NCBI GenBank assembly: GCA_017559855.1
Contig: JAFYQP010000005.1
Location: forward strand, 1-54,311
Direction: 5' to 3'
Source of the DNA: Clostridia bacterium
GTDB taxonomy: Bacteria > Bacillota > Clostridia > Oscillospirales > JAAYXM01
Length of the DNA: 54,311 bases
Shown here: piece after piece, positions 26,918-36,430 of the stretch
Layout of the letters: each line of letters starts with the position of its first letter
How positions within the stretch are numbered: position 1 is the first letter of the stretch
The notes under the pieces: generated by a model
What the model was told of the DNA's origin: nothing
What the model saw: the letters and a program-made list of their open reading frames with translations, nothing else
The model's database searches: none
Position numbers and translations under genes: made by a program

Positions 26918-27432
26918 TGAGCAGAAAAAGTGAAATTCTGCGATATTTAGGTTATAAAAAAGCAGTACCCCGTAAGGATATAGACGGGGCGATTGACCGA
27001 ATTGAAAAAGAAATAGAATCGGTGGCAGAACCTCGAACGGTAAAGATGAAAATTTCCATCGAAAATATGCCTTTTTGCGGCAAAACCGTGGAAAAGGCGA
27101 TGCACGGATGCAAAAAAGCGATTATTTTTGCCGCAACGCTCGGTGCAGGTGTTGACCGTCTTATTATGCAGAAGGAATGCAGTAATATAAGCGAGGCGGT
27201 AATTGCACAGGCTATTGCCGCCGCTCTTATTGAAGAGGTGTGCGATAAATTGCAGGGTGAATATGAATCTTATCCCAGGGTAAGTCCGGGATACGGAGAT
27301 TTCCCCCTGGCGGCACAAAGGGACATACTTAAAATTCTTAGTGCGGATACAAAAATCGGACTTTCGACGACCGAGGCGTTGATGTTGGTACCCACAAAAT
27401 CGGTTACCGCCATTTTTGCAATTAAGGAGTAA
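26917..27432 (+). CDS. Stand-alone MetH activation-domain protein
   Basis: A 171-residue protein of the vitamin B12-dependent methionine synthase activation family. The AdoMet-binding hallmark is visible in YPRVSPGYGDFPLAAQRDIL (residues about 126-145), with TLGAGVDRLIM earlier. In E. coli this domain is the C-terminus of MetH and reactivates oxidised cobalamin by reductive methylation. The adjacent MetH (27437-29788) lacks that domain, so the two proteins should act as one enzyme. Tightly coupled to metF (1-bp overlap) and metH (4-bp gap). Confidence 0.9.
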   Translation: MSRKSEILRYLGYKKAVPRKDIDGAIDRIEKEIESVAEPRTVKMKISIENMPFCGKTVEKAMHGCKKAIIFAATLGAGVDRLIMQKECSNISEAVIAQAIAAALIEEVCDKLQGEYESYPRVSPGYGDFPLAAQRDILKILSADTKIGLSTTEALMLVPTKSVTAIFAIKE

Positions 27433-27436
27433 ACTT

Positions 27437-29788
27437 ATGAAGGATTGGGGCAAGAAAATTAAATTTTTTGACGGAGGCACCGGAAGTCTGCTTTTTGAAG
27501 CGGGACTTAAGCCCGGTATCCCGCCCGAAACGTGGAATATAGAGCATCCTGAAGTGTTGTGCGATATTCACGCCCGCTATTTTAATGCGGGTGCGGATTA
27601 CGTTATGGCGAATACTTTCGGTGCCAACAGAATAAAACTTAAAGACTGCAAATATTCTCTTGAAGAAATAATCACCGCCGCAATTAAAAACGCAAAAAGT
27701 GCGGGAGCAGGTAAAGTTGCTCTTGATATCGGACCTACCGGAAAACTGCTTAAACCCTTGGGAGACCTTGATTTCGAGGATGCAGTATCGGTTTTTGCCG
27801 AGGTGGTTGAAATCGGTGCACGTGCAGGTGCGGACGTAGTTCACATTGAAACTATGAGCGATACGTACGAACTTAAGGCGGCGGTACTTGCGGCTAAAGA
27901 AAACTGCGATTTGCCGGTTTTTGCAACCGTTGTTTTTGATGAAAATGGCAAACTTTTAACCGGTGGCGATATCCCTACGGTTGTGGCACTTTTAGAGGGG
28001 CTCGGCGTAGACGCAATCGGTATGAATTGCGGCCTCGGCCCGATTCAAATGAAGGAACTTGCCCGTGAAATGGTAAAGATTTCAAATCTTCCCGTGATAG
28101 TTAATCCCAATGCGGGACTCCCCCGTCAGGTTGGAGATAAAACCGTTTACGATATTGATGCGGACACCTTCGCCGAAACCATGGCGGAAATTACATCACT
28201 TGGCGTATGGGCGGTTGGCGGTTGTTGCGGCACAACGCCGGAGCATATTGAGAAAACCGTATCCCTTTGTCGTGATATTATCCCCTGCCCTATTGAAAAA
28301 AAGGAGAGATGCGTCGTTACGTCCTACAGTAAGGCGGTCTTAATTGACGACTCACCCGTTATCGTCGGTGAGAGAATAAATCCCACGGGTAAAAAACGCT
28401 TCAAAGAAGCACTTAAAACCAGCGACATTGACTACATCCTGCGTGAAGGCGTGGCACAGGTCAAGGCGGGTGCCCATATTTTAGACGTAAACGTGGGCCT
28501 TCCCGAAATTGACGAAAAAGAAATGCTTATAAAAGTGAGCGAAGGATTGCAAGCGGTTTGCGACCTGCCGCTTCAACTTGATACCTCTGATCCGATTGCC
28601 CTTGAGGCGGCACTTCGCAGATACAATGGCAAGGCGCTTATAAACTCGGTAAACGGTAAAGAGGAAGTTATGGCACAAGTCTTCCCCATCGTAAAAAAAT
28701 ACGGTGGTGTTGTGGTTGGTCTTACCTTGGACGAAAAAGGCATTCCCGCAACCGCAGAGGGAAGATACGAAATTGCGGAACGAATCGTAAAATGTGCAGA
28801 AAAGTACGGTATATCCAAAGAAAATATAATTATTGACGTACTTTGTATGACAATAAGTACCGATGCGTGTGGTGCAAAGACAACACTACGAGCACTTTCT
28901 CTCGTTAAAGAGCGACTTGGAGTAAAAACCATTCTCGGCGTATCAAATATTTCCTTCGGTCTCCCCCGCCGTGAGGTTGTAAATGCGGGATTTTTTGCCC
29001 TCGCTTTGCAAAAGGGGCTTGACGCAGGCATTATAAATCCCAATAATGAGGCGATGATGAATTCATATTTTGCATATCGTGCACTTTATGCCAAAGATGC
29101 AAATTGTGCCGACTATATTGCAAGATACGCAAATGAAACCGAGGAAAAGCCGAAAGTTACGGGAAGTTTGACCTTATCTCAGGCTATCGAGTCCGGACTG
29201 AAAGAGGATTCTTACAAATTGGCGTCGGAATTATTACAAGAGTTTACCCCTCTTGAGGTTATAAATGAACATCTGGTACCCGCATTGGACAGGGTGGGTG
29301 TGGGCTTTGAAAAGGGAGAGGTATTCCTACCGCAACTTTTAATGAGTGCCGAGGCGGCAAGTGCAGGGTTCGATGCGGTTAAGGAGCAAATCTTAAAAAG
29401 CGGAGAAACCCCTGAAATTAAAGGCGAAATTTTACTCGCTACCGTAAAGGGCGATATTCATGATATAGGTAAAAATATTGTAAAAGTCCTTTTGGAAAAC
29501 TACGGTTACCGTGTGTATGATCTTGGAAAAGACGTATCACCTGAGGCGATTTTACAGGCGGTAGGGGAAAAAGGAATTACTCTCGTAGGACTTTCCGCAC
29601 TTATGACAACAACCGTACCCGCAATGGCGGAAACCATAAAATTACTCCGTGAAAAGTGCCCGAATACCAAGATAATGGTAGGCGGTGCGGTGTTAAGCGG
29701 CGAATATGCAGAAACAATCGGTGCAGATTTTTACGGAAAAGATGCTATGAGCGGAGTACATGCCGCAGAAAAACACTTTGGTAAGTAG
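27437..29788 (+). CDS. metH: Cobalamin-dependent methionine synthase, three-domain form
   Basis: Transfers methyl from 5-methyltetrahydrofolate to homocysteine through cobalamin. Start at 27437 (MKDWGKKIKFFDGGTGSLLFEAG) after AAGGAGT. Domains in order: homocysteine methyltransferase with zinc cysteines (GMNCGLGP and VGGCCGTTPEH, about 190-265), the pterin-binding barrel beginning VIVGERINPTGKKRF (about 305), the B12 cap (about 560-650) and the B12-binding Rossmann domain with the lower-ligand motif GDIHDIGKNIV (near 675). The protein ends there at 783 residues; the activation domain is encoded by the preceding gene. Confidence 0.96.
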   Translation: MKDWGKKIKFFDGGTGSLLFEAGLKPGIPPETWNIEHPEVLCDIHARYFNAGADYVMANTFGANRIKLKDCKYSLEEIITAAIKNAKSAGAGKVALDIGPTGKLLKPLGDLDFEDAVSVFAEVVEIGARAGADVVHIETMSDTYELKAAVLAAKENCDLPVFATVVFDENGKLLTGGDIPTVVALLEGLGVDAIGMNCGLGPIQMKELAREMVKISNLPVIVNPNAGLPRQVGDKTVYDIDADTFAETMAEITSLGVWAVGGCCGTTPEHIEKTVSLCRDIIPCPIEKKERCVVTSYSKAVLIDDSPVIVGERINPTGKKRFKEALKTSDIDYILREGVAQVKAGAHILDVNVGLPEIDEKEMLIKVSEGLQAVCDLPLQLDTSDPIALEAALRRYNGKALINSVNGKEEVMAQVFPIVKKYGGVVVGLTLDEKGIPATAEGRYEIAERIVKCAEKYGISKENIIIDVLCMTISTDACGAKTTLRALSLVKERLGVKTILGVSNISFGLPRREVVNAGFFALALQKGLDAGIINPNNEAMMNSYFAYRALYAKDANCADYIARYANETEEKPKVTGSLTLSQAIESGLKEDSYKLASELLQEFTPLEVINEHLVPALDRVGVGFEKGEVFLPQLLMSAEAASAGFDAVKEQILKSGETPEIKGEILLATVKGDIHDIGKNIVKVLLENYGYRVYDLGKDVSPEAILQAVGEKGITLVGLSALMTTTVPAMAETIKLLREKCPNTKIMVGGAVLSGEYAETIGADFYGKDAMSGVHAAEKHFGK

Positions 29789-29818
29789 AAAAACCGCTAA
29801 ATTTAAATTCAAATTTTC

Positions 29819-29847
29819 TTGACATTTGGTATAAAAAGAACTAAAAT
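29819..29847 (+). promoter_or_regulatory. rny promoter
   Basis: -35 TTGACA (29819-29824), 17-bp spacer, -10 TAAAAT (29842-29847), placed 30 bp after the metH stop. It implies a 5' leader of nearly 300 nt before rny. Confidence 0.75.
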
Positions 29848-29853
29848 GAATAT

Positions 29854-30149
29854 GTATGCAAGTATGCATAGCCGGATTGTGGCTTTAATATATGATATAA
29901 CATCATAAAATTACAAAAACATGACGGTATAATTCCGAATTTAAACCCCTGGAAAAGATGGTGTTTTGGGGGAATATCGGGATTTTTCGGAACATTGGCA
30001 CAGGAATATTTAATTAGACGGAAATTCCTGTAAGTTATAAGTAATTCGTAACAAAGGTAGGATTTTAACTATAAACTTGCAAAATTTAATCGATTGAATA
30101 TTTGGGTGTCCGTGTTCCCTCTTAAAATTTTTAACAGGAGGTGCACGAT
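29854..30149 (+). other. Long uncharacterised leader of rny
   Basis: About 296 bases without a credible gene. Visible elements are a hairpin ACAGGAAT / ATTCCTGT (30000-30007 and 30024-30031), a CCCC/GGGG pairing around 29946-29982 and a near-palindromic ATGCAAGTATGCAT at 29854-29870. A second TATAAT at about 29932 has no good -35. It ends with the strong ribosome binding site AGGAGGT of rny. I do not recognise a riboswitch family. RNase Y itself may act on it, which is speculation. Confidence 0.45.
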
Positions 30150-31706
30150 ATGTTTACAGATCCGTTGTTTTGGATCATTACCGCAGGCGTTGCAGTTGTT
30201 TTTTCGGTAGTTTTCTTTATCATCGGCAGTTCACATCGCAGAAAAATCGCAGAAAAAGCGATTGGCAGTGCTGAAGAAGAAGCAAAACGCATTGTAAACG
30301 AAGCAATCAAAGCGGCAGAAAACAAAAAGCGTGAAACGCTTATCGAAACAAAAGAAGAAATCCACAAAAACCGTGCGGAGTTCGACCGTGAAATGAAAGA
30401 ACGCCGTGCAGAAGTTCAGAAGCAAGAGCGTCGTATCACCCAGAAAGAGGAAACGCTCGACAAAAAGTATGAGACTTTGGAAGCAAAAGAGGCTACTCTT
30501 GCGGAAAAAATCGCAAAGACCGAAAAGGCGTCCGAAGAGGTTGCTCTTTTAAAGAGATCGCAACTTGAAATGCTTGAAAAAATCTCCGGCTACACCGCAG
30601 AAGAGGCAAAGCGTGACCTTATTTCCGCACTTGAGTCCGAGGTTCGTCATGAGTACGCTATGCGTATAAAGGACATTGAGGATCAGTTTAAGGAAGAGTC
30701 AGAGCAGAAGGCACGTGAACTCCTTTCCCTTGCTATTCAGAAGTGTGCAGCGGACCACGTTGCAGAGGCTACCGTTTCCGTTGTTCCCCTTCCCAACGAT
30801 GAAATGAAGGGACGAATCATCGGCCGTGAAGGTAGAAATATCCGTACACTTGAGACACTTACAGGTGTTGACCTGATTATCGACGATACTCCCGAGGCAA
30901 TTACTTTATCAAGTTTTGACCCGGTTCGTCGTGAAATCGCAAGACTTTCACTTGAAAAACTCATTGCGGACGGTCGTATTCATCCGGCACGCATTGAGGA
31001 AATGGTTGAAAAGGCTCGCCGTGAGGTAGAGCAGGTTATTAAGCAGGAAGGCGACCGTGCTACATTCGAAACAGGTGTTCACGGAATCAATCCTGAAATT
31101 GTCAGACTTCTCGGTAAACTCCGTTTCCGTACAAGTTACGGACAGAACGTACTTATGCATTCTATCGAGGTTTCACACGTTGCAGGTCTTCTTGCGGCGG
31201 AACTCGGTGTTGATATTATGATGGCAAAGCGTGCCGGTCTTCTCCACGATATCGGCAAGGCGGTTGACCATGAGGTTGAAGGCTCCCATATCTCCATCGG
31301 TGTTGACATCGCAAAGAAGTATAAGGAATGTGAGGACGTTGTTCACGCAATTGAGGCACATCACGGTGACGTTGAGGCGAGAACGGTTATCGCTTGTCTC
31401 GTTCAAGCGGCAGATGCCATCTCCGCTGCACGTCCGGGTGCTCGTCGTGAAAACTTAGAGAACTATATTAAGCGACTTGAAAAACTTGAGGAACTTTCAA
31501 ACTCCTTCCCCGGTGTTGAGCGTTCATATGCAATTCAGGCAGGTCGTGAAATCAGAATTATTGTTAAACCCGATGAGGTTAACGATGATGAGATGATTCT
31601 TCTCTCCCGTGACCTTGCAAAGAAGGTTGAAGAGGAACTTGATTATCCGGGCCAGATTAAGATTCACTTAATCCGTGAAACCCGTGCGATTGAGTTTGCA
31701 AAGTAA
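30150..31706 (+). CDS. rny: Ribonuclease Y
   Basis: Membrane-anchored endoribonuclease that starts mRNA decay in Firmicutes. The ATG at 30150 is used because AGGAGGT ends 7 bases before it; a GTG at 30141 lies within that site. Layout: one membrane helix (about 5-27), a long charged coiled coil (about 30-200), a KH domain ([21 protein letters not shown], about 210-270) and an HD domain with [15 protein letters not shown] (about 330-430). The 518-residue length is typical. ymdB follows two genes later, a conserved neighbour. Confidence 0.97.
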   Translation: MFTDPLFWIITAGVAVVFSVVFFIIGSSHRRKIAEKAIGSAEEEAKRIVNEAIKAAENKKRETLIETKEEIHKNRAEFDREMKERRAEVQKQERRITQKEETLDKKYETLEAKEATLAEKIAKTEKASEEVALLKRSQLEMLEKISGYTAEEAKRDLISALESEVRHEYAMRIKDIEDQFKEESEQKARELLSLAIQKCAADHVAEATVSVVPLPNDEMKGRIIGREGRNIRTLETLTGVDLIIDDTPEAITLSSFDPVRREIARLSLEKLIADGRIHPARIEEMVEKARREVEQVIKQEGDRATFETGVHGINPEIVRLLGKLRFRTSYGQNVLMHSIEVSHVAGLLAAELGVDIMMAKRAGLLHDIGKAVDHEVEGSHISIGVDIAKKYKECEDVVHAIEAHHGDVEARTVIACLVQAADAISAARPGARRENLENYIKRLEKLEELSNSFPGVERSYAIQAGREIRIIVKPDEVNDDEMILLSRDLAKKVEEELDYPGQIKIHLIRETRAIEFAK

Positions 31707-31711
31707 ATGAA

Positions 31712-31762
31712 GAAAAAGGTGCAACAGAGATAGAAGAACATCCTGTTGCACCTATCTTTTTA
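31712..31762 (+). terminator. rny terminator
   Basis: AGGTGCAACAG (31717-31727) pairs with CTGTTGCACCT (31743-31753), then ATCTTTTT. It lies just after the rny stop. Confidence 0.85.
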
Positions 31763-31785
31763 ATTTGAAATAAGTAGGTGATACC

Positions 31786-32040
31786 GTGAAAAAATGGTAT
31801 ATCTGGCTCATTTTGGCATTGATTTTTGCACTCGACGGGGTGCAGCAGTTTATAAGCGGCGGAAATGTGCTGAGCCGTGTTATTCAGGTGGTTATAGCGG
31901 TAGTTCTTGCAATTACCCAATACATATGCGATAAAAAAGGGGAAAGGGGAGTGCGAGTATTTAAGTATATTTGTATGGTGTTGACTATTATAATTGTGAC
32001 AGTTCTCCTTTTTCTTATTATTAAAACATTTTTAATCTAA
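31786..32040 (+). CDS. Small membrane protein, unknown
   Basis: An 84-residue protein starting at GTG with TAGGTG upstream. It has three hydrophobic stretches (about 4-20, 30-47 and 60-83) and a basic loop CDKKGERGVR between the second and third, so the loop is probably cytoplasmic. I do not recognise a family. It lies between the rny terminator and ymdB, whose start is 20 bp beyond its stop, so it is probably co-transcribed with ymdB. The frame is open and well positioned, but support is limited to coding context. Confidence 0.65.
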   Translation: MKKWYIWLILALIFALDGVQQFISGGNVLSRVIQVVIAVVLAITQYICDKKGERGVRVFKYICMVLTIIIVTVLLFLIIKTFLI

Positions 32041-32060
32041 AATGAAAGGGTGCATTTACC

Positions 32061-32837
32061 TTGAATATTTTGGCAATTGGTGACGTCGTAGGTGAAATTG
32101 GCGTTGAAGCACTTGAAAAGTCCCTTCGCAAAATAAAAGAAGAAAATAAGGCGGACTTCGTGGTGGTAAACGGTGAAAACTCCGCAGGTGTGGGAATTAC
32201 CCCACAACTCGCACACAGGATTTACAATGCGGGTGCGGATGTTATAACCTTGGGCAACCACGTGTGGGGAAAGCGTGATATCGCAAGGTTTTTAGACGAG
32301 GATGGGTATATTCTCCGCCCTGCGAATTTGGCAGATATTGCACCGGGCAGGGGATACGGAATTTTCCAAGTAAAGGGCAAAATGATCTGCGTTATAAATC
32401 TTATCGGCAGATGCGGAATGGATTTTGGCCCTGATAACCCATTTACTTGCATAACCCGAATTTTAAAGGAAACCGCACATCATGCGGACTTTACCGTAAT
32501 TGACTTCCATGCGGGAGCAACGAGCGAGAAAATAGCAATGGCATATCACGTAGACGGCAAGGTAGCGGCACTTTGGGGCACACATACTCACGTACAGACC
32601 GCGGATGAGAGGGTTTTCCCCAATGGCCTTGGTTACATAACCGATATTGGAATGACAGGCCCGATTGATTCCGTGCTCGGTGTACGTCCGGAGCAGTCGG
32701 TGCGTATGTTCAAAGGCGATGTGCCGGTTAGATTTGAAACAGCAACGGGACCGTGCAGTATTTGCGGTGCGGTATTTTCCCTTGATGATAATTTAAAATG
32801 CCGAGAGGTAAAAAGAATTCAGTTTTTAAGAGGATGA
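32061..32837 (+). CDS. ymdB: Metallophosphoesterase YmdB
   Basis: Member of the YmdB family, 2',3'-cyclic nucleotide phosphodiesterases that influence biofilm and motility choice in B. subtilis. It starts at TTG (MNILAIGDVVGEIGVEAL) after AAAGGGTG. Metal-binding motifs are GDVVGE, NGENSAG, LGNHVW and the pair DFHAGATSEK and GTHTHVQTAD. The 258-residue length is standard. The pairing with rny is conserved in Firmicutes. Confidence 0.94.
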   Translation: MNILAIGDVVGEIGVEALEKSLRKIKEENKADFVVVNGENSAGVGITPQLAHRIYNAGADVITLGNHVWGKRDIARFLDEDGYILRPANLADIAPGRGYGIFQVKGKMICVINLIGRCGMDFGPDNPFTCITRILKETAHHADFTVIDFHAGATSEKIAMAYHVDGKVAALWGTHTHVQTADERVFPNGLGYITDIGMTGPIDSVLGVRPEQSVRMFKGDVPVRFETATGPCSICGAVFSLDDNLKCREVKRIQFLRG

Positions 32838-32843
32838 TGTAAG

Positions 32844-33902
32844 ATGCTTAAAATAATCCACGCAGCGGATTTGCATTTAGACAGTGCTTTTGCGGCACTT
32901 AATAACGACCAGGCACGGGAGCGACGTGCACATCAAAGAGAACTTGTCCACAAGATTATTGAAATCGGCAATGAGGAGCAGGTGGATATTATCCTTTTGG
33001 CGGGAGATTTATTTGACGGACAAAACGCATATTACGAGACCGCGGAGGCACTTTCCACCGCCTTTGCGAAAAGCCGTGCAAAAATCTTCATTTCTCCCGG
33101 CAACCACGACGCCTACGTGCGAAATTCTCCCTATCGCTCGGTTAAATTCAGCGATAACGTGCATATATTTACAAACGAGCAGATTGAAAGAATTCCCATT
33201 CCGGAACTTGATTGTGTGGTTTACGGTGCAGGATTTTCAACCCCTGCTTGTGAAAGGTCGCTTTTAGAGGGTTTTTCCGCAAATGACGATGCAATAAAAC
33301 TTATGGTACTACACGGCGAGGTTACAAATGCCGTGTCAAAATACAACCCCATAACGTTATCACAGATTGCAGAAAGTAATCTTACGTATCTCGCCTTAGG
33401 ACATATCCATATGACCGAGGGTGTTAAAACCGCGGGTAATACCTGCTATGCCTATTCCGGTGCACCTGAAGGCAGAGGTTTTGACGAAACCGGTGATAAG
33501 GGTATTTATATCGGCACAATTTCCCGTGACAGCGTGAATTTGGAGTTCCGCAAAGTGTCCCCTTATGTATATACGGAAAGTATAATAGATGCAAAAATAA
33601 ACGAAATAGAAAAGAATTTGGAAGGGGATCATTCCTTTGAAGTTTGCCGTCTTATTATAGAGGGTGTAAGCGAGGGAATAGATTGTGATGCCCTTTGGGA
33701 AAAATTCGGCAAGAATTTTTATAAACTTACCATTGTTGACAGAACGACGCCGCCCTTTGACGTATGGGAAGGTTTGGAGGAAGAGAGTATCAAGGGAATG
33801 TTTTTAAGAAAACTTAAATCTCTTGATATTGACGATGAACTTCGTGAGAAGGCGGCGTTTTACGGCGTTTCCGCCATTGAAAACAGGGAGGGCAGAAAAT
33901 GA
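32844..33902 (+). CDS. SbcD/YhaO-like DNA repair exonuclease
   Basis: Calcineurin-like nuclease of 352 residues. The Mre11/SbcD metal motifs are present in order: HAADLHLDS (near 5-13), AGDLFDG (near 52), PGNHDAY (near 85), LHGE (near 152) and LGHIHM (near 187). By size and by its partner it is closer to B. subtilis YhaO than to SbcD. Its stop overlaps the start of the ATPase gene by 4 bp, so the two should form a nuclease-ATPase complex for DNA end processing. Precise substrate unknown. Confidence 0.9.
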   Translation: MLKIIHAADLHLDSAFAALNNDQARERRAHQRELVHKIIEIGNEEQVDIILLAGDLFDGQNAYYETAEALSTAFAKSRAKIFISPGNHDAYVRNSPYRSVKFSDNVHIFTNEQIERIPIPELDCVVYGAGFSTPACERSLLEGFSANDDAIKLMVLHGEVTNAVSKYNPITLSQIAESNLTYLALGHIHMTEGVKTAGNTCYAYSGAPEGRGFDETGDKGIYIGTISRDSVNLEFRKVSPYVYTESIIDAKINEIEKNLEGDHSFEVCRLIIEGVSEGIDCDALWEKFGKNFYKLTIVDRTTPPFDVWEGLEEESIKGMFLRKLKSLDIDDELREKAAFYGVSAIENREGRK

Positions 33903-35968
33903 TAATAAAGACAATGTATGCCACTTTCGGCAAATTGGATGAAGCCCGCCTTGACTTAAGTGAGGGAATGAACGTACTGTATGGCGAAAATGAATCGGGA
34001 AAATCCACGTGGAGTGCGTTTCTCCGTGTAATGTTATACGGTATCTCCACAAAAGAGAGAACAAAGACCGGCGTTATGGCGGACAAGGACAAATTTCTTC
34101 CCTGGGCGGGTAAACCAATGTACGGCAAAATTGAGTTTTCCCTAGACGGCAAAGACTATATTTTGGAACGTACATCGGGCAAAGGAAAGGTTCTGCAAGA
34201 TGCAAAAATTACAGAAGTTGAAACCGGAAAGGTTCTTGATATTCCTGAACCCGTGGGTGAAACTCTGCTTGGCATACGCCGGGAGGTTTTTGAACGCACT
34301 TCTTTTATCGGTCAGGCACAAATTGCGGTAAGCGGAGATAAAACCGGCGAACTTGAAAAGCGAATCTGTGCTCTTGCAACAACCGGCGAAGAGGACGTGT
34401 CACAAAAGCAGGTGATAGACCGCTTAGAGAGGGAAAAACGTGCTCTTAAATACAACAAGCGGAGCGGTGAAATCCTGGAACTTGAAGATGAACTTACCAA
34501 ACTGAACAAAACGATTGACGAGGCACAAAGAGAGGCGTTTGAACTTACCACCCTGCACACCGAAATCCAGGCCCTCCGTGAAAAAGAGGAGAGGGCATTG
34601 GGTGATATTGAGAGGGCAAAAGTCCTTGAAGCACGTCGGAATTTAGAATATATAAAAGTTGCTCAAAATGAATTGGAAGAGGCACGTGCAGAACTTAAAT
34701 CCCTCGAAGAGCAGGAAACCGTCACACCGCAACAAGCATCAGAAATCGAAGCAAAGTATAAACAATACGAAGAAAAGATGAGAATTTATACAAATTGTTG
34801 TGAAAGATTAGATGGCGAGTCACCTGCAGAGCAGCAGGAAATTCCGGATGGACCGGGTACAAAACCCGTGATTTCAGCGGCAATTTGTGGGCTAGTGTCC
34901 CTTGCGTTGTACTTTTTGATAGGACTTTTTGCAATTCCCGTTGCCGTTTTAACTTTTGCGGTAGTATATTTTGCGGCAGTAAGTGCATTTTATAAAAAAT
35001 ACGGTGTAAAAAATCGTGGTGAACTTAATTTAATGCGTGAGGATGCGGCTAAAAAGGTAAGAACCCTTGAGATTTTGCAGGAAGACTGTGCCCGTGCAAA
35101 AGGTGAATGTGATGCTGCCGAAGAAACCCTTAAGGCAATACTTAATATGTTGGGTGGAGGATACTCTGTAGCGGACGTGCCGCAGATCCTTGAAAACGTA
35201 AGAGAATACCAACTTAAATTAAAAGCCCTTTCACAAAAGGTGGAGACTTGCACCGCAAAATGCGATGCGGTAAAAGTTGGCCGTGATATAGAAGAACTTG
35301 AAACTTTGGCGGAAAAATCGATAAATGACGAAACTCCCTGTGCAAGTGAAGAACAACTCCGCACAATCTGCACCCGTGCACGGGAGGAAAGTGAGGTCAG
35401 AGCCCGTCAACTTGCCGCTCTTGAGGAGCGAATTTGCGCAAGGGGAGAATTGGGAGCACTTCAGGCAAGACGCTCCGCTGTTGAAGAGGAACTTGCTGAG
35501 AAAAATAAAAATTACGAGGCACTAAGCCTTGCAAGTCAACTTATCACCGAACTGCAAACGGAACTTGCACGAAAATTTGCCCCCACGGTTGAAAAGGCTG
35601 CGGCGGAGATTTTCGGCTACTTAACCGGCGAGCGGTTTAAAGTTGTAAATATTGAGAATGCTGATATGGCACTGAGCGTTGCGGAAAATCCGGCATCCCC
35701 CACACGAAATATCCTTCAACTCTCAGGGGGTACGTTGGATGAACTGTATTTATCCGTGCGACTTGCCTTGTGTGAGGCACTGCTTGATAAAAAGGTGCCG
35801 ATTTTTCTTGATGATGCCCTTGTTAACTTTGATGATGCAAGAGTCGAAAAAATGCTGACCTTGCTTAAAAAGTTATCAAATGATAGGCAAATCGTGGTTT
35901 TCTCCTGTCATTTAAGGGAGCAAGAGTTTGCAAAACGGAACAATATTACCGGCGGAACAGTTAAATAA
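33899..35968 (+). CDS. SbcC/YhaN-like ATPase with membrane hairpin
   Basis: A 689-residue ABC-type ATPase of the Rad50/SbcC class. Walker A is GENESGKST (residues 29-37); the signature LSGGTLDELYLSVRLAL and Walker B PIFLDDALVNFDD are near the C-terminus. Long coiled coils lie between (about 165-310 and 365-560). At their apex, residues about 323-362 form two hydrophobic helices (AAICGLVSLALYFLIGL and VAVLTFAVVYFAAV), and no CxxC zinc hook is seen. This suggests anchoring of the coil tip in the membrane, as in YhaN-type proteins. Works with the overlapping nuclease. Confidence 0.88.
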   Translation: MIIKTMYATFGKLDEARLDLSEGMNVLYGENESGKSTWSAFLRVMLYGISTKERTKTGVMADKDKFLPWAGKPMYGKIEFSLDGKDYILERTSGKGKVLQDAKITEVETGKVLDIPEPVGETLLGIRREVFERTSFIGQAQIAVSGDKTGELEKRICALATTGEEDVSQKQVIDRLEREKRALKYNKRSGEILELEDELTKLNKTIDEAQREAFELTTLHTEIQALREKEERALGDIERAKVLEARRNLEYIKVAQNELEEARAELKSLEEQETVTPQQASEIEAKYKQYEEKMRIYTNCCERLDGESPAEQQEIPDGPGTKPVISAAICGLVSLALYFLIGLFAIPVAVLTFAVVYFAAVSAFYKKYGVKNRGELNLMREDAAKKVRTLEILQEDCARAKGECDAAEETLKAILNMLGGGYSVADVPQILENVREYQLKLKALSQKVETCTAKCDAVKVGRDIEELETLAEKSINDETPCASEEQLRTICTRAREESEVRARQLAALEERICARGELGALQARRSAVEEELAEKNKNYEALSLASQLITELQTELARKFAPTVEKAAAEIFGYLTGERFKVVNIENADMALSVAENPASPTRNILQLSGGTLDELYLSVRLALCEALLDKKVPIFLDDALVNFDDARVEKMLTLLKKLSNDRQIVVFSCHLREQEFAKRNNITGGTVK

Positions 35969-36002
35969 AATGAGAAATTTTTAAGAAAATCGCGTATTAC
36001 TA

Positions 36003-36031
36003 TTGAGTTTTTTTAAAAAATATAATAAAAT
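36003..36031 (+). promoter_or_regulatory. Promoter of yloU-yloV
   Basis: -35 TTGAGT (36003-36008), 17-bp spacer, -10 TAAAAT (36026-36031), about 37 bp before the yloU start, which has GGAGGA upstream. Confidence 0.65.
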
Positions 36032-36067
36032 AAGATGATGTATCAGCATTTATGAAGGAGGATTGCT

Positions 36068-36415
36068 ATGACTATTCAGAGAGATAAAGGCGTAATTGAT
36101 ATATCAAATGAAGTCCTTACCGTGATGAGCGGCTATGTGGCAACCAACTGCTTCGGCGTAAAAGGTATGGCACAGCGTAACGTAAAGGACGGCATTGTTG
36201 GTCTTCTTAAAAAAGAGCATATGGCACGTGGCGTCAAAATTGATTTTGACGAGGACAGTGTTATCATTGAGATTCATATCGTTGTTGAACATGGCGTTAA
36301 CATCCCTGCGGTGTGTCAGTCCATTATGTCCGAGGTACGCTATAATATTGAGCGTTTTACCAAGGTGAAGGTCAAGGAGGTTAACGTTTGCGTTGACTCC
36401 ATGATGGCCGAGTAA
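36068..36415 (+). CDS. yloU: Asp23/Gls24 family protein YloU
   Basis: A 115-residue envelope-associated protein of the Asp23 (alkaline shock) family, recognisable from GVIDISNEVLTVMSGYVATNCFGVKGMA and EIHIVVEHGVNIPAVCQSIMSEVRYNIE. It carries no membrane segment. The order yloU-yloV-recG matches the B. subtilis chromosome, where the serine dehydratase genes lie between; they are absent here. It precedes yloV by 15 bp. Confidence 0.92.
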   Translation: MTIQRDKGVIDISNEVLTVMSGYVATNCFGVKGMAQRNVKDGIVGLLKKEHMARGVKIDFDEDSVIIEIHIVVEHGVNIPAVCQSIMSEVRYNIERFTKVKVKEVNVCVDSMMAE

Positions 36416-36430
36416 TCGGAGGTGCAAAAT

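Noticed and set aside
29852-29908. Possible 18-residue leader peptide before rny
   Set aside because: It has no Shine-Dalgarno sequence and no regulatory codon run.
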